Notes: generated from the sequence alone by a model not told the origin. 64,000 nucleotides of DNA from Burkholderiaceae bacterium (GCA_017992055.1 JAGOPK010000002.1:1-64000), one strand, 5' to 3'; numbered from the stretch's first letter, positions 7,281 through 14,826 are shown. Made by a program: numbers and translations.

Positions 7281-8948
7281 TCAAGCCCCGACTTCCACTC
7301 CTGAATCCGCGACGATGGTGCGCAGGCAGCCACGCAATTCATCACCAGTCATGCCTGGCCGCAGCGTTACGGCGCCGAAACGAAACTTCTCCCGGTACTC
7401 AGGATGGAACAGCCTGCCTGGTACGGGCGTAGCTTTGAAATCAGTCTGAAGGCTCGCGGGAACGTAGGGTGTCAAAAGGTAGGCCGCAGACACGATGCCC
7501 TGTGTCTGGCCGCTATCAACCTCATACACGAGCGCGTCACGATAGGTGTGGATCGAATTCAGGGCGTCATTGAGGCCGTCATTGATCCGGTACTTGGCAT
7601 CGAGCACGATGATGCGCGGCTCTGGTCCGCGCAGGTTCCTTCCCGCCAGCACGACATCGGGCACCATCGTCCGGCTGAAACTGCCTTCGCGGCTGTCCTC
7701 GACCCAGTATTCGCGGTACTGCCGCTGAAAGCAAAGCACGCGATCACCGCCGATCGGTACGGTGATGGCGCCGGCCGCGATCGTCACGCCGCCACCCGCC
7801 TCGCTGAGGAACAGGTTACTCAGGTCAACGCCCGTGGCGCCATATTCCTCGACGGCGGCGCGCAGCAGGCGCAGGAAGCACCACAGCTCGTACAGCTCAT
7901 AGGTCCGGGCCAGCGGCATCTGCAGAAAGTCGCCGAACAGCGCGGCGAGCCCGAGATTCATGTCCTGCCAGAGTCGGTAGAAGCGCTGATAGACCGGATC
8001 GTTGCGGAACAGCGAAGACATGCGCAGCAGTGCCGGCCCCTCACCTACTTCGGTCATGAAGCCCCTCGCGGCGGCATCGTTCAGGCGTCGCGCGATGCGA
8101 CGCGCGCGCACGGCCCAGCTGCCAGCCGCGTTCACGATCTCGGCATCATCCGTGGCGCCTGCTTTGGCCAGCAGCTCGGCGACGCCGCCGAGCCATGCAG
8201 ACCAGGACCGCAAACAGGCCTTGATCTGCCGATGCTCCGGGATGTCCACGCTGTTACGGCGCTGCCGCAGCGTGATCTGCGCCGGCAGACGCCCCTTGAG
8301 TGCCGCTGGCAGCCGTGATGGCGTGACGGTCTCGGTCCGGATGACGCCGGAACGGAAGGACTTGATGATCTCGGGCCCGGTCGCGCGTGTGGCACGGTGC
8401 ACCGGCACCGTGATGTCTTCGGCACGTAGATAGTGCCGCGGCGCACGGGCGATGGCTTCGACCGTCTCCACGATTGCATCGGCCCGAGAGCGCAGGAATT
8501 CAAGGCGGGCGAGTGGCGGCGGCCGGTTGCCTCGCTGGCGCGCTATGCCCTTGCGGAACGCGCTCAGTGAGAAGAGGGCGAAGGTGTCTTCGAGGACTTC
8601 GCGCACCATCGCGTCGAAGTCGTCGCGCGTAAGCTTGCGCAGGTCCGGATCGGTCGTGACCTCGAAGCGGCGGGTCCCAATGCCCGGCACGCGGAGCACA
8701 GCCTCCACCATGCCGGCATGAAAACCAGGCTGCCAGCGCCAGCGGGCCTTGCGCGGTTCGCGCGACCGCAGCGCCTCGACCGGCGCATCGTCGATCAGCA
8801 GGTCGGCCGACAGCGCATCGTCACTGTCGCGCAGTTCAAAGAGGTAGGACGCCCCCTCCCGCACCGCCCCGGGCGGCACAGCATCCGGCATGGGCCAGAC
8901 CTGCCATGCCGGTCCGCCGCTTTCGGCCTGGATGTAGAGCGCCGTCAC
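7281..8948 (-). CDS. DUF2357 / McrC-like PD-(D/E)XK restriction nuclease
   Basis: The 555-residue protein has an N-terminal DUF2357-like beta-rich region, a long helical middle (about 110-350) and a C-terminal nuclease core VPDVVLAG...IIVLDAKYR near 445-475, the PD...D-x-K pattern. Proteins of this type pair with McrB-like GTPases as the cutting subunit of LlaJI-type and McrBC-like systems. The gene follows the McrB-like gene by three bases and abuts vsr, so the three are surely one operon. The target is probably DNA not protected by the cognate methyltransferase; that is inferred from context. No damage is seen. Confidence 0.88.
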   Translation of the reverse strand: MTALYIQAESGGPAWQVWPMPDAVPPGAVREGASYLFELRDSDDALSADLLIDDAPVEALRSREPRKARWRWQPGFHAGMVEAVLRVPGIGTRRFEVTTDPDLRKLTRDDFDAMVREVLEDTFALFSLSAFRKGIARQRGNRPPPLARLEFLRSRADAIVETVEAIARAPRHYLRAEDITVPVHRATRATGPEIIKSFRSGVIRTETVTPSRLPAALKGRLPAQITLRQRRNSVDIPEHRQIKACLRSWSAWLGGVAELLAKAGATDDAEIVNAAGSWAVRARRIARRLNDAAARGFMTEVGEGPALLRMSSLFRNDPVYQRFYRLWQDMNLGLAALFGDFLQMPLARTYELYELWCFLRLLRAAVEEYGATGVDLSNLFLSEAGGGVTIAAGAITVPIGGDRVLCFQRQYREYWVEDSREGSFSRTMVPDVVLAGRNLRGPEPRIIVLDAKYRINDGLNDALNSIHTYRDALVYEVDSGQTQGIVSAAYLLTPYVPASLQTDFKATPVPGRLFHPEYREKFRFGAVTLRPGMTGDELRGCLRTIVADSGVEVGA

Positions 8949-8951
8949 GGT

Positions 8952-10628
8952 TCACCGCATCGCCTGGAAGGAGCCGAAATCGTCGAGGTCGGCCAGCAGC
9001 TTATGCACGAAGGCCTTCGCACGCGGCAGACCTTCGCAGGCCTTGTCGAGGCTGGTCAGCAGCGGGCGCTGCCGTTCAGCGCCACGTAGCTTCACCAGGA
9101 CCTTCTGCACCAGCAGCTGGTCGGTGACATCGGCTGCCGGGCTCTTAAGGCTGGTCGCATCGAAGGCGTGGTAGCGCACGAACTCTTCGATCAGCCGGTA
9201 ACCGAAACCGAGCCCGTACTGCTGCATCAGGCCATGGATTTCGGTGAGCTTCGCTTCGGATGCGGCGCGCGCGTCCTTCAGCTCCGGATAACGGCCTTCA
9301 AGGGAAGCAAGGAAGCCCGGCACATCGACCGCCGACATGTCGATCACTGACGCGCGGTCGAGCACCTTGTCGCTGACCGGGTTCGTCGTTTCATCGACGT
9401 TGATAGTGCCGATGATGAAGAGATTTGCAGGCAGCGGCAGCTCGGCGCGGATGCTGGCGCCCGTCGTGCCTTCCAGCGGCACGCTGTTCGAGTGCAGTTG
9501 CAGCCGGCCCTGGGTCTCCATGCAGGACAGCACGTCTGAGAGGTAGTACTCGACGCGAGCCAAGTTCATCTCGTCGAGGATTACGAAGACCGGCGACTCG
9601 CGATGCGCAGTCGCGACAAGTACCGCTTCGAGGAAGGTCGGCACGACGTAGCGGTTCGTGAGCACGTCGAAATAACCGGTCAGCCCGGTCGGATCGGTCC
9701 ACTCCGGCCGCACCGGGCACTCGAAAATCAGCGGATCGTCGTCGGTGTTCGATGTCAGGCCGTGTACGGCCCTGGCGTACTTGAGAGCGAGCTGGGTCTT
9801 GCCCGTGCCCGACAGGCCCGACAAGATCACGAAATGCTTGTGCGGCAGGAAATTCAGCGCAGCATGAAAGCGCCGCACTTCGCCGTTCGGATAGTGGCCG
9901 CCGAGCGTCTGTACGGCGGCTTCGATGTCTGCAACGGGAATGCTCGCCGGCATGCGCCGCATGGCCTCGCTCAGCGTGGCGGTCTCAGCCCAGACCGGTA
10001 GCTCGTGAATCTTCTGCGAGCCGACCAAACTGCCCAACCAACCAATGAATTCGCGTGCCAGCAGGCTGCGCCGCGCTGAGGCGGTCGGCGGGTAAAGCGC
10101 AACTACGATCTCATCCGGCTCCGTCGCCGGGCCGAAGGACGTCATGTCGAAGGCCAGGCTGTCCCAGAACTTGGCGTTGCGCAGCCAGAGCCGCCCGTCA
10201 CGGGCAAGGTAGATCGGAACAAGGTTGTTGCGTGCGCTGTACTTGATGGTTGCGCCGGGGGCTTCGGGGGCATCCTCTTCGGCGCCCTCGGACAACAGGT
10301 CGGCAGGTTCGGCGCCGGCTGCTTTCGCGGCAGCGCCGAGCCTCTTCATCTCAGCGAGGCGGGCCAGGAAGCTGGCCTTGTCCTTGCGCACCAGGACCGC
10401 GAAGTAAACCTCATCCTCGGGCGGGAAGCGCATGACGCAGCCGAAGATCAGCGCTTCGGTGTCTTCCTTGACGTTGTCGAGATTGACGACGCCGAGCTGA
10501 ATGCCGCCTTCGACGATCTTGGCGCTGTTGGAGACACCGAACAGCTCGCGCGGGCGGACCGCCTTCGATGTCTTGAAATGCTTTTGCGCAGCCTCAAGAA
10601 ATCGCTGCTGCCGCTCGACGAGGTTCAT
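8952..10628 (-). CDS. McrB-like AAA+ GTPase restriction subunit
   Basis: The 558-residue protein has an N-terminal region of about 250 residues, probably DNA-recognising, and a C-terminal AAA+ module. Walker A is GLSGTGKT (271-278), Walker B is VFVILDEMNLA, and IIGTINVDETTNPV is the McrB-type sensor/GTP-binding stretch. Such proteins form hexamers that translocate DNA and activate the McrC-like nuclease encoded next. The start codon lies 35 bases inside the end of the methyltransferase gene, which points to translational coupling. The combination C5 methyltransferase, McrB-like and DUF2357 matches the LlaJI class of nucleotide-dependent restriction systems. Confidence 0.92.
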   Translation of the reverse strand: MNLVERQQRFLEAAQKHFKTSKAVRPRELFGVSNSAKIVEGGIQLGVVNLDNVKEDTEALIFGCVMRFPPEDEVYFAVLVRKDKASFLARLAEMKRLGAAAKAAGAEPADLLSEGAEEDAPEAPGATIKYSARNNLVPIYLARDGRLWLRNAKFWDSLAFDMTSFGPATEPDEIVVALYPPTASARRSLLAREFIGWLGSLVGSQKIHELPVWAETATLSEAMRRMPASIPVADIEAAVQTLGGHYPNGEVRRFHAALNFLPHKHFVILSGLSGTGKTQLALKYARAVHGLTSNTDDDPLIFECPVRPEWTDPTGLTGYFDVLTNRYVVPTFLEAVLVATAHRESPVFVILDEMNLARVEYYLSDVLSCMETQGRLQLHSNSVPLEGTTGASIRAELPLPANLFIIGTINVDETTNPVSDKVLDRASVIDMSAVDVPGFLASLEGRYPELKDARAASEAKLTEIHGLMQQYGLGFGYRLIEEFVRYHAFDATSLKSPAADVTDQLLVQKVLVKLRGAERQRPLLTSLDKACEGLPRAKAFVHKLLADLDDFGSFQAMR

Positions 10629-12099
10629 CCGCCGTCTCCCTGTCTGATTGTTTGAGCGTCTTCATGATCTGGGTCGCGACGGCCTTCGCCAGCAGCGGCG
10701 GGACGGCGTTGCCGATCTGCCGGAAAGCCGGGTTCATCGTGCCGCAGAAGGCGAAGCCATCCGGGAACGAGTGAAGACGTGCGGCTTCTCGCACGGAGAT
10801 CGTGCGGGCCTGCTTGCTGTCGTAGTGAATGTGGCTGTAGCTGTCCTTGCCGAGGTGCGCCATCAGCGTGCGTGCAGGCTGATCGCGCCACATCTTGCGC
10901 CACTTGTTCGGGAACTTGCCTACGTCGTAGGGCGGCACAATCGAGGCCTTGATGTCCTCGTATTTCTGTGAGCCCGGCTTGACCTTAACGCCCTGCTTCT
11001 CCAGGTCGGCAAGGTGCTGCTCGAACATTGCCATGGCGTGTTCGTAGGCCTGCGGATACTGGTCGCCGGGGTTCATGCGGGCAAACAGCGGATAGTCGCG
11101 CGGCAGATAGCGGATTACGTGATCAGTCAGGGCCTCCGGCGCCTCGAAGCCAGGCCATGTTCGCATCAGCTTGGCGTAAGCCGTATGTGGCTCTTTGCCG
11201 TAGGGCATGGGCACGTCAAAACGCCTGGCGCCGCGGCGCAGTTCGCCGCTCTTGAGCAGCGTACGCGCATCAATGGCGGGCAGATCGCCAAGCGCATCTT
11301 CTGCAGTAACGGCGGGCGGCAGCGAGCGCGAGGCCTTTGGGGCTGGAATGTAGTGATGCGCGCCGTCATCAATCTGCCCATTGAGGAACTTCAGCGCTAC
11401 TGAGCGGGTTCCTTCATAGCCTGGGGGCAGGTCAATGAAGTGCGTCGGCTCGGGAAATGTCACCTCAGCGGAAAGTTCACGGCGGTAGGCGACCAGGATC
11501 ATCCGCTCACGCATCTGCGGCACGCCGTAGAAGGCGGCATTCAGCAGCGTGTAGCGGCAAATATAGCCCTTGCTCTCCAGAACTTCGGCGATCTCCTCGG
11601 CGATGTTCTGGCCTCCGTGATTCAGCACATCCGGAACGTTTTCGACAACGACGGCCAAAGGAGCAAAGGCCTCGACGTATCGGAGGTAGTCGATGTAAAG
11701 CTGGGCGCGAGGATCATGCTTGAACGCCTCAGCGTGGTTATCCACCTCGCGGAGCTTCGGCCGCCCCACACGAGCGAACGCTTGGCACGGTGGGCCGCCA
11801 ACCAGTACATCGAAAGCATCTGCCGTCGGACCGACTTGCAGGTCTTTAGCCAGTTGGTCGGGCTTGGTCTTGGTGATGTCGCGGGCCTGCGAGTGAGCTG
11901 CTTCCCCGCCGTGAAAATTGCGGCCGTGAGAAGCTGCGGCTTCAGGATCGAATTCGACTGCGGCTGCGATGTTGAAGCCCGCTGCAGAAAACCCGAGCGA
12001 AATTCCGCCACATCCGGCGAACAGATCCAATACCCGGGGCTTGCCACCAGCCTGAAGGCGGGCGATCTTCTGTTGAATGGCGCGTGCGGTCTTGCTCAC
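10594..12099 (-). CDS. DNA (cytosine-5) methyltransferase
   Basis: The 501-residue enzyme carries C5-methyltransferase motifs in order: motif I DLFAGCGG at 25-32 (SAM binding), motif IV GGPPCQAF at 101-108 with catalytic C105, motif VI VVENVPD near 147, and the C-terminal motif IX/X IGNAVPPLLAKAV. It transfers a methyl group from SAM to cytosine C5 and should protect host DNA from the McrB-like/DUF2357 nuclease encoded downstream. The target recognition domain (about 260-400) is large, and its site cannot be read from sequence. The presence of vsr in the operon supports 5mC as the product. Confidence 0.95.
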   Translation of the reverse strand: MSKTARAIQQKIARLQAGGKPRVLDLFAGCGGISLGFSAAGFNIAAAVEFDPEAAASHGRNFHGGEAAHSQARDITKTKPDQLAKDLQVGPTADAFDVLVGGPPCQAFARVGRPKLREVDNHAEAFKHDPRAQLYIDYLRYVEAFAPLAVVVENVPDVLNHGGQNIAEEIAEVLESKGYICRYTLLNAAFYGVPQMRERMILVAYRRELSAEVTFPEPTHFIDLPPGYEGTRSVALKFLNGQIDDGAHHYIPAPKASRSLPPAVTAEDALGDLPAIDARTLLKSGELRRGARRFDVPMPYGKEPHTAYAKLMRTWPGFEAPEALTDHVIRYLPRDYPLFARMNPGDQYPQAYEHAMAMFEQHLADLEKQGVKVKPGSQKYEDIKASIVPPYDVGKFPNKWRKMWRDQPARTLMAHLGKDSYSHIHYDSKQARTISVREAARLHSFPDGFAFCGTMNPAFRQIGNAVPPLLAKAVATQIMKTLKQSDRETADEPRRAAAAIS

Positions 12100-12169
12100 T
12101 GGGCAGCACCTTCCTGTGCATGGATGCTGGACATGGGAGAGGACTTATTCGAGTTGTGCATGGCGGCCT

Positions 12170-12361
12170 TTACTTCGGGCGACGGAATAGCGGGTACTGA
12201 GCCTCGACGTACTTCTCGACAGCGTCGCGGACCACCCAGGCAACAGATACCTTCTTGTCTTCGGCGATGCGCTCCAACTCGGCATAGAGGTTCGCCGGGA
12301 AGGTCACAGACGCCCGGGTGCCCTCCTTTGCAGGAGTACCTTGTTTAGCCACCAACGTCAT
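12170..12361 (-). CDS. Ribbon-helix-helix (CopG-type) DNA-binding protein
   Basis: The 63-residue protein has the short RHH layout: a basic N-terminal strand (TRASVTFPANLY) then two helices (LERIAEDKKVSVAWVVRDAVEKYVEAQ). RHH dimers bind DNA through the strand and usually autoregulate. ATG 12361 is chosen because GAGG stands six bases upstream; a TTG at 12373 would add four residues. It lies 70 bases before the methyltransferase gene, and its own upstream DNA contains two CACCACA repeats one helical turn apart inside an inverted repeat, a good operator candidate. It could regulate the restriction operon or be an orphan antitoxin-like protein; no toxin gene adjoins it. Confidence 0.82.
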   Translation of the reverse strand: MTLVAKQGTPAKEGTRASVTFPANLYAELERIAEDKKVSVAWVVRDAVEKYVEAQYPLFRRPK

Positions 12362-12385
12362 ACGTCGCCTCAACCGTCAACTGTG

Positions 12386-12414
12386 TTGCACCACATTACA
12401 CCACAGCGGTGCAA
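12386..12414. promoter_or_regulatory. Candidate operator upstream of the RHH gene
   Basis: TTGCACC (12386-12392) and GGTGCAA (12408-12414) form a perfect 7-bp inverted repeat. Inside it CACCACA occurs twice, at 12389-12395 and 12399-12405, exactly ten bases apart. RHH repressors often bind such repeats spaced by one helical turn. The site lies 25 bases upstream of the RHH start codon. Confidence 0.5.
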
Positions 12415-12549
12415 ATGAGTCCCTTGCGTAGGTCGGGTCACTGCCGCAAAGACTGTTGCTTTATACAGTATTCGCGGCAGCAGAGGCAACGCTGGACAGC
12501 GTGGCAAGCCTGGAGCATGAGAGGTGGGCCGATCCAGCCGAGCGCCGAA

Positions 12550-12810
12550 TCAAGGCTCAGCAGGCGGTCGCAGAAGCTTCCAGGCTTCGGTCTCTAGCGC
12601 CTGCGCCAGCCGCTCGATGTTGGACAGCGAAATGTTCCATCGTGAGCGCTCGACGGCGGACACGTAGGTGCGGTCCAACTCGCATTCCATGGCCAGGTCC
12701 TCCTGCGACCAGTCCTTCTGCACCCGAAGCAATCGAACGTTGTAGGCCAGCACGCCCCGCAGGTCACCCGGAGAGGGCAAGGCGGTGGGTGGTTTGGGCT
12801 TCGCTGACAT
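12550..12810 (-). CDS. XRE-family HTH regulator (possible R-M controller)
   Basis: The 86-residue protein is a single Cro/C1-type helix-turn-helix: NVRLLRVQKDWSQEDLAMECELDRTYVSAVERSRWNISLSNIERLAQAL spans about residues 23-72. The size and fold match the controller (C) proteins that delay restriction after a restriction-modification system enters a new cell. It stands at the head of the minus-strand block containing the methyltransferase and nuclease genes, though about 190 bases separate it from the RHH gene. It is divergent from the lipoprotein gene at 12873, and an inverted repeat lies between them. Controller function is inference from fold and place. Confidence 0.88.
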   Translation of the reverse strand: MSAKPKPPTALPSPGDLRGVLAYNVRLLRVQKDWSQEDLAMECELDRTYVSAVERSRWNISLSNIERLAQALETEAWKLLRPPAEP

Positions 12811-12831
12811 GCCGTCAGCGTCGCGATCTGC

Positions 12832-12845
12832 TAGATTTGCATCTA
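12832..12845. promoter_or_regulatory. Candidate XRE operator in divergent promoter region
   Basis: TAGAT-TTGC-ATCTA is an inverted repeat with 5-bp arms, located 22 bases upstream of the XRE start codon and 28 bases upstream of the divergent lipoprotein start. The location fits an autoregulatory operator; no binding is shown. Confidence 0.4.
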
Positions 12846-12872
12846 CGGAGTTTGCTTCACATATTGACGCGC

Positions 12873-13637
12873 ATGACCATCTCGCCCTGGAGTTTCAGCC
12901 GCGCTGCGGCCCTGTCCGTGCTGGCCAGTTGCGCCACGGCCTGGTCGCCAATCGCACTCGCGTTTGATCTCCCGTCGCCTTGGTGCGTCGGCAGCGGGGG
13001 CGGCACCTTTCTCTGCTCCAGCAAGGAAGAGCGCGCCGAGCTGGTGGCGAAGAACGCCACGCTCGACTATCTGGACTTCGTCAAGTTGGCATTCGCGGCC
13101 GACACGATCCAGTTCGTGTCGCCGAGGCCCGGGACATCGCCGGCCATGACCCTGCACCGAAGCGGTGGCGGCATCCTGGACCTCACCTCACCCAGCAGCG
13201 ACAGCGTACGCAGCAGGATGGGCATGGCCGCGACCGACTGGTTCAGGGCCTTCTGCCTGGCCAATGCCGGCAAGGTGGTCCGCTACCCATTGAACGACCC
13301 GGTGGTGAATGTCGAGCGGCTGGCGTGCCATCCGAAGGCCGAAGCAGCAGGCGCATCGCCGATGTTCGGCATCCAGGTGTCGCGCGGCGTCGTCTACCGC
13401 GCCAAGGATCAGGTGCCGGTCGTTGCAATGGAGCACCTGACGGGCACCGAATCGATCCTCACGGCATGGGGCTACCCCAAGGTGTTCAACGTCGGCGACA
13501 GCGCGGCGCAGGGCTTGATCGTCGAGATCAAGCCGCCGCTGGCCAAGGTTCAGCGGACAACGGGCGATCAGGTCGCTGAACTGTGGGTGCCCGTCAAAGC
13601 GCTGAGGCCCGCCGCCAAGCCGGCCGAAGGAGGTTGA
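12873..13637 (+). CDS. Probable lipoprotein of unknown function
   Basis: From ATG 12873 the protein is 254 residues. It has a basic N-region, a hydrophobic run (AAALSVLA) and LASC at 17-20, which fits a lipobox; a later Sec site near residue 30 is an alternative. Four later Cys may pair. The mature part looks globular (CVGSGGGTFLC, then mixed alpha/beta), with no TM segment. It is divergent from the XRE gene, and its stop overlaps the ribosome-binding site of the 74-residue gene that follows, so the two form an operon. No good Shine-Dalgarno is seen at the chosen ATG. I do not recognise the family; an envelope role such as exclusion is only a thought. Confidence 0.72.
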   Translation: MTISPWSFSRAAALSVLASCATAWSPIALAFDLPSPWCVGSGGGTFLCSSKEERAELVAKNATLDYLDFVKLAFAADTIQFVSPRPGTSPAMTLHRSGGGILDLTSPSSDSVRSRMGMAATDWFRAFCLANAGKVVRYPLNDPVVNVERLACHPKAEAAGASPMFGIQVSRGVVYRAKDQVPVVAMEHLTGTESILTAWGYPKVFNVGDSAAQGLIVEIKPPLAKVQRTTGDQVAELWVPVKALRPAAKPAEGG

Positions 13638-13639
13638 TC

Positions 13640-13864
13640 ATGCTGCATGAGGTCTTCAAGGACATCTTCGCTGACCTGCTGGGCCTGGGCCGCCGAGGCA
13701 CTTCGCAGCGCACTGTCGCTGCGCGTCATGTGCCCCCGGTGTTCCCGCTGCATGGGGCTTGGCCCTCGTCGGTAGTGCCTCACCACTGCGACGATCCATT
13801 GGCTGGCGTCTACAGCCACAACCAGGATGGCGTGGCATCAGACATCTACGGCAACCCTGTCTGA
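13640..13864 (+). CDS. Small hypothetical protein
   Basis: This gene encodes 74 residues, supported chiefly by a near-perfect AAGGAGG six bases before ATG 13640, placed across the stop codon of the preceding lipoprotein gene. The N-terminal helix (HEVFKDIFADLLGLG) is amphipathic. The rest is rich in Pro, His and Val and ends DIYGNPV. It has no TM or known domain. It overlaps an opposite-strand candidate gene (13656-14084) over most of its length, so at most one of the two is likely to be conserved in full. Function unknown. Confidence 0.6.
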   Translation: MLHEVFKDIFADLLGLGRRGTSQRTVAARHVPPVFPLHGAWPSSVVPHHCDDPLAGVYSHNQDGVASDIYGNPV

Positions 13865-14084
13865 TTCGGGCTGCACTTACGGCTTGGCCCGTCGTTTCAG
13901 TGGCTCCGAGTCGGATGGCCGCCGCTGCGCGTCGAAGGGCAAGCCTCATCTCTTCGGCGTCCCCATCGCCCGCCACGGCGCTCAGATAGTCGGCCAGGCC
14001 GGCAAGGTCGGCCGAGAACTCGCCGATCACGCGGGTCTCGTGCGAGACAGACGGCGCGACTTTCTGGCCGGGCGCTGCTTCCAT
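13656..14084 (-). CDS. Possible small gene antisense to 13640-13864
   Basis: The candidate start, ATG 14084, has AGAAGGAG five bases upstream, a strong ribosome-binding site. The first 85 residues look protein-like (helical, acidic, with ADLAGLADYLSAVAGDGDAEEMRLALRRAAAAI), whereas the remaining part overlaps the opposite-strand small gene and has shadow-like composition (many Arg, Pro, Gly). Either the gene is real with an odd tail, or an ancestral shorter gene has lost its stop by a frameshift. A cluster of CATTG repeats lies directly upstream and could be its operator. Confidence 0.4.
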   Translation of the reverse strand: MEAAPGQKVAPSVSHETRVIGEFSADLAGLADYLSAVAGDGDAEEMRLALRRAAAAIRLGATETTGQAVSAARIRQGCRRCLMPRHPGCGCRRQPMDRRSGEALPTRAKPHAAGTPGAHDAQRQCAAKCLGGPGPAGQRRCP

Positions 14085-14124
14085 CGGGGCTCCTTCTGCT
14101 TCGGTCAAGTCGCTGTCGGGCTGA

Positions 14125-14219
14125 ACATTGTTCAATGGCCATTCGACCATTGCCATGCAACCATTGCCAATGTCGATTGCACATTGTTCATTGGCACATT
14201 GCCAGTTGCACATGTGCAA
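14125..14219. repeat. Cluster of CATTG-type repeats and palindromes
   Basis: ACATTGTTCAATGG (14125-14138) and ACATTGTTCATTGG (14181-14194) are near-identical. ACCATTGCCA occurs at 14146-14155 and 14160-14169, with ACATTGCCA at 14196-14204. CATTG-C-CAATG (14162-14172) and CATTG-TT-CAATG (14126-14137) are inverted repeats, and TTGCACATGTGCAA (14206-14219) is a perfect 14-bp palindrome. The cluster lies upstream of the minus-strand start at 14084. It looks like a multi-site operator, possibly an iteron or partition-type site. Confidence 0.6.
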
Positions 14220-14231
14220 GGCCAGGCGCAT

Positions 14232-14826
14232 TCAAGTCGGGCCAGACATGCCGGGCGACGCCAGACATGCGCCCGCGAAAGCGGGTGCGAGCCCGTGCAG
14301 GGCGAGCATCCGTGCCCCCCAGGGCACGGACGCGGGGGAGCCGCCCGGCGTAGCGGTCGCGCTTGCCGCGACCGCAGCGCGCCCCAGCGCGCGTTAGCCG
14401 GGTGGGGGCGAAGCCCGCCGCCCCGCCTCCGGACAGGTTGGATTGGGCCGGCGGGCAACCGCCTTCGTGGTCGCCCCGTCCAGGGGCGAGTCCTGCGGCA
14501 GCGGGACCAAGCGGGGCGCCGATCGGGTACCGAGCGGGGCCATGCGCAGCCGGCGAAGGCGGTTGCCCGCCGGCGCAAGCCGGCGTCCTGTACCTGTTGG
14601 TGAGGGGAGGGGCGGCCAACAGGTTGGCCGGATCGGTCGCGGGCGTCCAGCCCGCGCCACGCCTTGCTCCGCGTCCAGCGGAGACCGCCGCAGGCGGGGC
14701 GTGGGAAGCCGATTCGGAGGCGTGTTGATGGGGACGTTGGGGGCGGCCAACAGCGCGAAGACCACGAAATTTATACTTTGGTCCGCGTAGTAAATAGATG
14801 GCCCTCAACCTTCGAGGACGCCATCC
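14232..14826. other. Non-coding hairpin-rich region
   Basis: I see no convincing gene in these 595 bases. Positions 14269-14697 hold about fourteen stem-loops: 14269-14288 (GAAA loop), 14291-14303, 14309-14330 (9-bp stem, CCCA loop), 14353-14375 (9-bp stem), 14377-14392 (CCCA loop), 14406-14416, 14471-14489, 14523-14533, 14569-14584 (GCAA loop), 14614-14629, 14639-14655, 14667-14683 and 14685-14697. A perfect 21-bp inverted repeat (14447-14467 with 14554-14574) encloses some of them. Three hairpins share the loop GTCCA. The last 70 bases before 14827 are AT-richer and may hold the promoter of the next gene. Confidence 0.75.
14447..14574. repeat. Perfect 21-bp inverted repeat with 86-base spacer
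   Basis: The arms are 14447-14467 and 14554-14574 and match without error, the left one beginning GCCGGCGGGCAACC. The spacer holds two smaller hairpins (14471-14489 and 14523-14533). The right arm can alternatively fold with the next bases into a GCAA-loop hairpin (14569-14584), so two mutually exclusive structures exist. Confidence 0.85.

Noticed and set aside
12456-13637. Longer form of the lipoprotein starting at 12456
   Set aside because: The first 139 codons run antisense to the XRE gene and lack protein character. The signal peptide begins at 12873.
14269-14697. CRISPR array or retron-like RNA
   Set aside because: Repeats are palindromes of different sequence and length, not regularly spaced identical units with unique spacers, and no cas or reverse transcriptase gene is present.
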